A DNA stretch of 38,247 nucleotides from Puniceicoccaceae bacterium. GTDB taxonomy: Bacteria > Verrucomicrobiota > Verrucomicrobiia > Opitutales > Coraliomargaritaceae. The position numbers and the translations under genes were made by a program. A model generated the notes under the pieces. It saw nothing but the letters and a program-made list of their open reading frames with translations, was not told where the DNA came from and ran no database searches. Shown here piece after piece: positions 32,904 to 38,247 of the stretch. The first letter of the stretch is position 1. Each line of letters opens with the position of its first letter. Where the stretch lies: contig PXBU01000102.1 in NCBI GenBank assembly GCA_003566795.1, positions 1 to 38,247 on the forward strand. The letters are read 5' to 3'.

Positions 32904-34973
32904 TCACCGCGCAAAAACCTCGGCCCGGTTTTCCCGGTCGAAGCGCTGGTAGTCCTTGATCGGCAGCGCATCCAGAAAGCGCGGCCCGTAGGTCTTGGTC
33001 AAAACCCGTGAATCGAGGATGACGATGCGGCCGGTGTCCTCGTGGCGGCGGATGAGCCGACCGATGCCCTGGCGGAATTTGACCAGTGCGTCCGGCACCG
33101 TCATTTCGGCGAAAGGGTTGCCGCCTCGGGCGCGGATGTGCTCGCTGCGGGCCTCGCTCACGGGATGGCCGGGGTTCTCGAAAGGAAGCCGCGCGAGGAT
33201 GACCTGGGAAAGGGCCGGGCCGGGCACGTCGACTCCGGTCCAGAAACTGTCCGTGCCGAAGAGCACGCCGTTGCCCGCATCGGCGAAGCGGCGGGTCAGC
33301 TCGGTGCGCGCCTGGCCGGCACCCTGCGCGAAAAGTGGGCGGTTGATCTTTTTAAGAAAGCCTTCGCAGCGCTCGGCCACCTTGCGCAGGTCGAAATAAC
33401 TGGTGAAGAGCACGAGACTGCCGCCGGGTTCGTCGCGCACGCACCAGCTGATCATGTTGGCCAGGTAGTCGAGATCGAGCCGTCCCTGCCCGGGCTCGGG
33501 CTGCGGGGCGTCGCTGGCGATATAGACGCGACAGTTCTTCTCGTAGTTAAAAGGTGAATACACCATTTTGGCATCCGCCACCTCCGCACCGGTCTTTTGC
33601 TGGAAGGCCTCCAGCGTGCGTCCGTCCGAGAGCGTGGCACTGGTCATGATCGCCGCCGTGCCCCGGCTGAAGAGGGCCTCGCGGAGGTAGGGGGCCACGT
33701 CGAGCGGAGCCGTGCGCAGGGTCACGATCTGGCCCTTCTTGCCGCCGCGCTCCAGCCACTGCACATGGTCCTCCTCCGCGTATTCCACGAAGCCGTTGAT
33801 CCCGTCGCGGTAGCCGAGGATGCGCCGCCGGTGGTCGCGCAACTCGTCTTGCAGGCGTTCGTCGTCGATCTTCTGAATGATGGCTGCGAGCCGTTCCGCC
33901 ACTTCCTTGAGCGGGCCGGAGACGAGGTTCTCGCAAAAACCACCCTCGTGGATCCGCTGCACGGATTTCTTCGTCAGAAAGGTGTCGCCCAGGTAGCTGA
34001 AAAACTCTGCCGCCGCGTCGAGGGCGTTGTCCACCGCGTCCTGGTCCCACTTCTCGCCGACTTTCCGAAGGACGCCACGGTTGGCGCGCGGGTTGTAGAT
34101 ACGCTTGAGGGCCCGGTCCACCGCGAAGGAGCTGATGTGCAGGCCGAAGTGGTCGGTGGCGATGGCGGGCACGCGGTGGGCCTCGTCGAGCACCACGAAG
34201 TCGTCGGCGAGCAGCACGCCCTTGGCCTCGCCTTCCGGACCCATGCCGGCGTTGATCAGGGAGAAGAGCAGGCTGTGGTTAACGATCACGCAGTTGGCAC
34301 TGAGCAGTTGCTTGCGGGCGCGTTGGTAGAAGCAGACGCTGGAGTCGCAGTTCTTGCGCGAGCAGGTCGAGCTGTCGGCGTTGATCGCATCCCAGACATC
34401 GGGGTGGGGCGCGGGGGCGAGTTCCTGCAGTAGGCCGTTCTTGCTCGTGGCCGACCACGTGGCGATGCGGGTCAGATCGGCCCGCTCTTCGGCGGGAAAC
34501 ATTTCGGTCTGCGCGGATTTGGCCTCCTTCAGTGCGTTGCCCAGTCGGGTGGTGCAGCAGTAGTTGCCTTTGCCCAGCAGCATGGCGGTCCTGAACTTCG
34601 CATAGCGGCCCAGCTCCGGCACCGCCTCGAAGAGCTGGCGGCAGATTTTCAAGTCCTTGTTCCGGATCTGTTCCTGCAGGCTGATGGTGTGGCTGGACAC
34701 CACGAAGGGCCGCTCGCTGTCGATGGAGTGGATGATCCCCGGGATCAGGTAAGCCAGGCTCTTGCCCACGCCCGTGCCCGCCTCGAAGAGCAGCGGATGG
34801 TCGCCCTCCAGCGAGCGGGCCACCGCCTCCGCCATCTGCGCCTGCTCCGGCCGGTGGGCCAGCCCGAGCTTGTCCTGCAGGTAGCCGCCCTCCTCGAAGA
34901 CCGAACGCACCATTCGACCGAGGTAGCCGGTCTCCGGCTTACTGCCGCCGCTCTGTTCGATGAGTCCGATCAT
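32904..34973 (-). CDS. DinG-type ATP-dependent DNA helicase with iron-sulfur site
   Basis: A 689-residue XPD/DinG-family superfamily 2 helicase that unwinds DNA and R-loops 5' to 3'. Walker A is in EAGTGVGKS (64-72), the DEAH box at 263-266, and the C-terminal helicase motifs include LFTSYFDL, GTDSFWTGVDVPG and a QGIGRLIR arginine-finger motif. Four cysteines are placed as in iron-sulfur XPD-like helicases (C139/C140, C204, C209, C214), so the cluster is probably present. It has no N-terminal exonuclease domain. A role in clearing RNA-DNA hybrids would complement the two RNase H genes in this window; this is inference. It stands alone between the cupin and an unassigned gap. Confidence 0.9.
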   Translation of the reverse strand: MIGLIEQSGGSKPETGYLGRMVRSVFEEGGYLQDKLGLAHRPEQAQMAEAVARSLEGDHPLLFEAGTGVGKSLAYLIPGIIHSIDSERPFVVSSHTISLQEQIRNKDLKICRQLFEAVPELGRYAKFRTAMLLGKGNYCCTTRLGNALKEAKSAQTEMFPAEERADLTRIATWSATSKNGLLQELAPAPHPDVWDAINADSSTCSRKNCDSSVCFYQRARKQLLSANCVIVNHSLLFSLINAGMGPEGEAKGVLLADDFVVLDEAHRVPAIATDHFGLHISSFAVDRALKRIYNPRANRGVLRKVGEKWDQDAVDNALDAAAEFFSYLGDTFLTKKSVQRIHEGGFCENLVSGPLKEVAERLAAIIQKIDDERLQDELRDHRRRILGYRDGINGFVEYAEEDHVQWLERGGKKGQIVTLRTAPLDVAPYLREALFSRGTAAIMTSATLSDGRTLEAFQQKTGAEVADAKMVYSPFNYEKNCRVYIASDAPQPEPGQGRLDLDYLANMISWCVRDEPGGSLVLFTSYFDLRKVAERCEGFLKKINRPLFAQGAGQARTELTRRFADAGNGVLFGTDSFWTGVDVPGPALSQVILARLPFENPGHPVSEARSEHIRARGGNPFAEMTVPDALVKFRQGIGRLIRRHEDTGRIVILDSRVLTKTYGPRFLDALPIKDYQRFDRENRAEVFAR

Positions 34974-35193
34974 GATGTTACTAAATGCTTAATGGCTGAG
35001 GTTTCTTTGGCTTGGATGTTTGGCTCATGATTATACTGATTAATCCTAGCAAATCGTGGGTTAGAGCCGACTGCAAGACAAGGTCATAGCATCCCGGGCG
35101 CTGTGTAGCTCTAGTCAGTAAAGCCGGGCACCAGAGGTGGAACTACCGCTGAATCCATCGCCTGAGTGGGGCTTTCACAAATATAGCTTGAAA
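34974..35193. other. non-coding gap with no recognised gene
   Basis: No supported coding frame was found in these 220 bases. A TAGAGC/GCTCTA repeat (35062-35067, 35108-35113) encloses GC-rich sequence with CCCGGGC and GCCGGGC, but it does not fold as a tRNA and has no T-run. It may hold debris of the toxin-antitoxin locus whose end follows. Confidence 0.4.
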
Positions 35194-35213
35194 TGTAGCA
35201 CTTACGTGCCACA
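35194..35213. promoter_or_regulatory. operator-like palindrome before the truncated toxin
   Basis: TGTAGCAC (35194-35201) and GTGCCACA (35206-35213) pair at seven of eight positions around TTAC, and the ATG of the toxin remnant follows three bases later. Antitoxins of RelB/DinJ type repress their own promoters by binding such palindromes. This may be the surviving operator of a deleted antitoxin gene. Based on symmetry and position only. Confidence 0.4.
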
Positions 35214-35216
35214 TTA

Positions 35217-35381
35217 ATGGCATGCGCAAGACAGCTACGCGATCACCGTTTGATTGGGAATTATGCCGGGAGCCGGGACTGCCACATCGAGCCGGATTGG
35301 GTTTTGATTTTCACGCTTTCCGAGGATGACACGCATGTGACCTTTGAACGAACAGGCAGTCACGCGGATCTTTTCAGTTAG
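35217..35381 (+). pseudogene. truncated YafQ/RelE-family mRNA-interferase toxin
   Basis: A 54-codon frame, MACARQLRDHRLIGNYAG and so on, ends ...RTGSHADLFS. The pattern RDH-LIGNYAG-RDCHIEPDWVLIF-....-FERTGSHADLF is the C-terminal two-thirds of YafQ-type toxins, including the histidines of the catalytic face. The full family length is about 90 residues, so roughly 35 N-terminal residues and the antitoxin gene are missing. The ATG may be the old antitoxin start joined to the toxin interior by deletion. Its TAG overlaps, by two bases, the stop codon of the convergent GH95 gene. Probably inactive, though a short product could still be made. Confidence 0.7.
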
Positions 35382-37732
35382 AGAGTTTCAAGCGCCCCAT
35401 CAAAGGCATAGACGCTTCCGGCTTCGGTGGGCATGGCGTCAATCACTTGCTTGCCGTATTGGACCGACATGGGGCGGCCCTTGAGCGATTGGATCCGCAC
35501 TTCCGTTAAACGACCGTCGGCCCAGGCCAGGTCGACTTCGAAGCCGCCGCGGGCCTTGAGGCCTTTGAGCTCGCCCTTGGGCCAGGCCTCCGGCAGGGCG
35601 GGCAGGAGATGGATGACGTCGTTTTGCGACTGGAGGAGCATCTCGCAGACACCGGCGGCATAGCCGAAGTTGCCATCGATCTGGAAGGGGGGATGGAAGC
35701 TGAGGAGGTTGATGAAGAAGTTGCCGTGGATTTGTTCGCGCAGCAGTTTGTAGGCGCGGTCGCCGTCGTGCAGGCGGGCCCACATGCTGATCTTCCAGGC
35801 TTTGCTCCAGCCGGTGCCGCCGTCGCCCCGGGCGTTGAGCGAGACGCGTGCGGCCTCGGCCAGTTCCGGGGTGGTGGTGGGGGAGATCTGGCGCAGGGGG
35901 TGGACCGCCAGGAGGTGGGAGAGGTGGCGATGCTGGTCGTTCGGGTCGTCGCGATCCTCGGCCCATTCCTGGAGCTGGCCCCAGCTTCCGATTTGGGGGC
36001 CGAGCAGGCGGGCACGCATGGACTTGATCTTCTCGCGGTAGTCTTCGTCGCGGTCGAGAATGGTGGAGGCCTCGATGAAGTTCGTAAACAGATCGTAGAC
36101 CAGTTGTTGCTCGTAAGAGTTGCCTTCCATTTCGGGGCCGTGCTCGGGCGACTGGCTCTTGGGGCTGACCAATTTTCCGTTGGGCCACTCGATGAGAGTG
36201 TCTTCCCAGAACTGGCACTGCTCCTTGATTAGGGGGTAGGCTCGTGTCTCCAAATACTCGCGATCCAGGGTGAAGGTATAATGATCCCAGAGGTTATTCA
36301 GCAGCCAGGGGGCATCGCCAAGATACCACTTAAAGGTCTGTCCGCCGAAGATCCCGTTCTCGGCGCGGTGGGCCCAGCCCCGGGCATCGAAGGCCTCCCT
36401 GGTCGGCTCGCGTTTGACCGGAACGACCGACCAGAGCCACTCCGAGAGGGGCGTGAAGCATTCGGACAGGTTGGCGGGTCCGGTGAACCAGTAGTTCATC
36501 TGGAGGTTGACGTCGGTATGGTAGTCGCTGCGCCAGGGTGGATTGTTGCTGTGGTTCCAAATGCCCTGCAAGTTGGCGGGCAGGGTGCCCGCACGCGAGG
36601 AGGCGATCATGAGATAGCGGGCATACTGGAAAATGAGTGCCTCCAGCCCGGGGTCGGCTCGGCCGCCTTCCAATTCGAGCGCGTTCTGTTCGTAGCTAAG
36701 CCAGTTTTTGGGCTGTTGCTTAGCCAGTCCGCGGTAGGCGTTGAGTCGCTCGCCGGTGGGCATGTCGGTGGCATCCTCCGGGCTCTTGCCGAGATTCAGG
36801 GAGAGCCTGTTGAAGAGTGATTGGTAGTCGGCGATGTGCTCGCTTCGCAGGTTTTGGTAGCGCTTCGCCGCGGCCCGCGTCAGGCGGTCCACGATGGATT
36901 GATGCGGATGCTCGCCCTTCCAGCCCTGCTCGCGCCGGTTGACGTAATCGGTGCCGCCATCCAGAAAGATGAGCAAGCTGTCGCAGTTCTCGAAGCGAAG
37001 CGCACCCCCCTCGGCGCTCAGGCTGCCCCCCTGGTGGAGCACCCGGGCCCGGGCCTCGTAGTCGAGCCGGATCTTGTAGTTCGGCTCGCCGCCTTTACCG
37101 GAAAGTCTGTGCTTGCCGGAGAGCGTGCCGGAGAAAAAGACTTCGTTGCCCTCGGCCCCCACACTCCCCTCGTGCGCGTCCTTGAGCAAGAGTCGGCCAC
37201 TGAACGCGCCGGGCTGATCGGCAGTCAGGCGAAAGACCAAGACGTTGGCCGGATGACTGGCAAAATATTCGCGCTGATAGCGGATGCCACCGTTTTCGTA
37301 ACGCACGGTGTGGATCGCTTGGCTGATATCCAGTTCGCGCTGGTAGTCGGCATGGCCAGTGGAGGACGATGCGTCATCGCTCGTATCGAATTCGATCAAA
37401 AGATCGCCGAGGGCCTGATACGAGCCCGTGTCCTGCTCGTCCCCGATCCAGACGCTGTCTTCGTTGAATTGAATGTGCTCGCGATCAACCGTGCCATAGA
37501 TCATCGCCCCGAGGCGTCCATTGCCGATCGGCAGGCACTCCGATTGCCAATCCTCCGCCGGTGCCTCGTAGCGCAGGGTCAGGTCAGTTCCCCTGGTATC
37601 CGCTTCCTGGGCGGGAGCCTCTGTTGTCTTCGAGGCAGCACAGCTGCTTAAAAAAAGAGCCAGCAAAGCAAGGCCGCCGGTCCAGAGTCCGTGCTTGATA
37701 AAAGAAAGGCTGATGGAGGTGCTTCTATTCAT
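35378..37732 (-). CDS. GH95-family alpha-L-fucosidase lipoprotein
   Basis: A 784-residue exported enzyme. The start shows a signal peptide with lipobox LSSC (Cys31), so it is anchored to a membrane. An N-terminal beta-sandwich (LPIGNGRLGAMIYG, FNEDSVWIG) precedes the (alpha/alpha)6 barrel. Barrel landmarks: NLQGIWN (387-393) with the conserved Asn, DYHTDVNLQMNYW, SPEH with the acid Glu (about 530), HRHLSH (601-606), GDGGTGWSKAWK and FQIDGNFG with Asp 686. These match GH95, which inverts alpha-1,2-fucosidic (some alpha-galactosidic) bonds. Most family members have SPEN where this has SPEH. ATG 37732 was chosen; a 15-codon extension to 37777 is possible. It lies divergent from an ECF sigma factor gene. 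Confidence 0.92.
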   Translation of the reverse strand: MNRSTSISLSFIKHGLWTGGLALLALFLSSCAASKTTEAPAQEADTRGTDLTLRYEAPAEDWQSECLPIGNGRLGAMIYGTVDREHIQFNEDSVWIGDEQDTGSYQALGDLLIEFDTSDDASSSTGHADYQRELDISQAIHTVRYENGGIRYQREYFASHPANVLVFRLTADQPGAFSGRLLLKDAHEGSVGAEGNEVFFSGTLSGKHRLSGKGGEPNYKIRLDYEARARVLHQGGSLSAEGGALRFENCDSLLIFLDGGTDYVNRREQGWKGEHPHQSIVDRLTRAAAKRYQNLRSEHIADYQSLFNRLSLNLGKSPEDATDMPTGERLNAYRGLAKQQPKNWLSYEQNALELEGGRADPGLEALIFQYARYLMIASSRAGTLPANLQGIWNHSNNPPWRSDYHTDVNLQMNYWFTGPANLSECFTPLSEWLWSVVPVKREPTREAFDARGWAHRAENGIFGGQTFKWYLGDAPWLLNNLWDHYTFTLDREYLETRAYPLIKEQCQFWEDTLIEWPNGKLVSPKSQSPEHGPEMEGNSYEQQLVYDLFTNFIEASTILDRDEDYREKIKSMRARLLGPQIGSWGQLQEWAEDRDDPNDQHRHLSHLLAVHPLRQISPTTTPELAEAARVSLNARGDGGTGWSKAWKISMWARLHDGDRAYKLLREQIHGNFFINLLSFHPPFQIDGNFGYAAGVCEMLLQSQNDVIHLLPALPEAWPKGELKGLKARGGFEVDLAWADGRLTEVRIQSLKGRPMSVQYGKQVIDAMPTEAGSVYAFDGALETL

Positions 37733-37849
37733 GGTATTTGCAGACGAAAAGAATCTGAGTGGGTGCTCTCGGGGCAAAATGGCTTTTCTGCGGTCGGGGT
37801 CAATCCTGCTTGATCGGAATGGATGCGTGTTGAGGATAAACCCTTTCCT

Positions 37850-37903
37850 GCGGGAAGAAATTAGCTTCTTTTTTCGGGGAAATTCTAATAAATGTTTTCC
37901 CGC
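37850..37903. promoter_or_regulatory. inverted repeat in the GH95 / sigma factor divergent region
   Basis: GCGGGAA (37850-37856) and TTCCCGC (37897-37903) are exact complements 40 bases apart, within the 241-bp gap between the two divergent genes. The AT-rich sequence between them could hold promoters for either direction. No specific factor site is recognised. Confidence 0.3.
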
Positions 37904-37973
37904 AACGTCATCACTTTTGAACGAAGTTGTTTTCCGATGGCACTAACCCCGTTAACCCCGCCCTGCGACACCT

Positions 37974-38247
37974 GTGAAAATATTTAAAACAGGTGGCGGG
38001 ACAGATGCGGAAAGCGCTCAGGCGGGCCTGGTCGCACTGTTCCGTGCCTTGGAATCTCCTTTGTTGGGATTTGCTTATCAAATGGTGAAAGACGAACAGT
38101 TGGCGCAGGATATTGTGCAGGAGGCGTTTCTCCGCTTGCAGGCGCGCTTTGCGGAGGTGGCGCAGCCGAAGGCTTGGCTCTATACCACGGTCCGGCGCAT
38201 GGCGATTGATCAGATCCGCAAGCATCGCAAGGTGGTGCCCTTTGTCA
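37974..38247 (+). CDS. ECF-type RNA polymerase sigma factor, cut by window end
   Basis: GTG 37974 opens a frame that runs out of the window, giving 91 residues. Residues about 25-70 match sigma region 2. ESPLLGFAYQMVKDEQLAQDIVQEAFLRL is the core-binding helix (region 2.2 DIVQEAFLR type), and KAWLYTTVRRMAIDQIRKHRK (about 66-86) is region 2.3-2.4, which opens and reads the -10 element. An in-frame TAA at 37953-37955 limits the start to this GTG or a later codon. Region 4 lies outside. It is divergent from the GH95 gene. In this phylum such sigma genes are often followed by an anti-sigma gene, which cannot be seen here. Confidence 0.85.
   Translation, partial: MKIFKTGGGTDAESAQAGLVALFRALESPLLGFAYQMVKDEQLAQDIVQEAFLRLQARFAEVAQPKAWLYTTVRRMAIDQIRKHRKVVPFV

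Noticed and set aside
35062..35113. GC-rich repeat-containing stretch considered as a tRNA or attachment-site remnant
   Set aside because: It cannot be folded into a cloverleaf, and no integrase or duplicated end is present.
36821..37651. 276-residue ORF on the plus strand
   Set aside because: It is antisense to the GH95 gene, which has clear family motifs in the other strand.

Overview
The window reads as a chromosomal segment of a moderately GC-rich Gram-negative bacterium, most likely a member of the PVC group and probably Verrucomicrobiota (class Opitutia, Puniceicoccales/Opitutales-like). This placement is inferred from gene content: the tRNA-Thr / tuf / tRNA-Trp / secE / nusG / rplKAJL / rpoBC block, an unusual EF-Tu switch I, three Gfo/Idh/MocA oxidoreductases, a GH95 fucosidase lipoprotein, and REP-type palindromes with a RAYT-like transposase. 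It has not been checked against any database.

Layout. 1-9.3 kb is mixed: the C-terminal end of a RAYT-like transposase, a ThuA-domain lipoprotein, a secreted TPR protein, a small solitary zf-HC2-like protein, a GspE/PilB-type ATPase, and a minus-strand run of hybrid histidine kinase, mutY and a SET-domain gene. 9.5-11.4 kb carries two ribonuclease H genes, rnhC and rnhB, with a 54-codon ORF between them that overlaps the rnhB start by one base. 11.6-24.5 kb is the transcription/translation core: tRNA-Thr(GGT), tuf, tRNA-Trp(CCA), secE, nusG, rplK, rplA, rplJ, rplL, rpoB and rpoC. A strong terminator closes it. Structured spacers lie between rplJ and rplL and between rplL and rpoB.

24.5-38.2 kb is accessory. 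It holds a decayed vapC-like toxin gene, an OPT transporter, a NupG-like MFS transporter, three Gfo/Idh/MocA oxidoreductases and a cupin on the plus strand, then a DinG-type helicase on the minus strand. After these come a truncated YafQ-like toxin that abuts the stop codon of a GH95 alpha-L-fucosidase lipoprotein, and the start of a divergent ECF sigma factor cut by the window end. The transporters, oxidoreductases and cupin look like one uptake-and-oxidation unit for a sugar or sugar derivative. The substrate cannot be read from the sequence.

No complete, clearly novel defence or mobile system was found. The strongest oddities are the loss of all four cysteines of the second zinc site in RpoC, the non-canonical EF-Tu switch I, and three inverted REP pairs accompanied by a RAYT-like fragment. 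Next come two independent toxin relics, a perfect 12-bp inverted repeat in front of rnhC, and an 8-bp hairpin that buries a strong Shine-Dalgarno sequence between rplJ and rplL.
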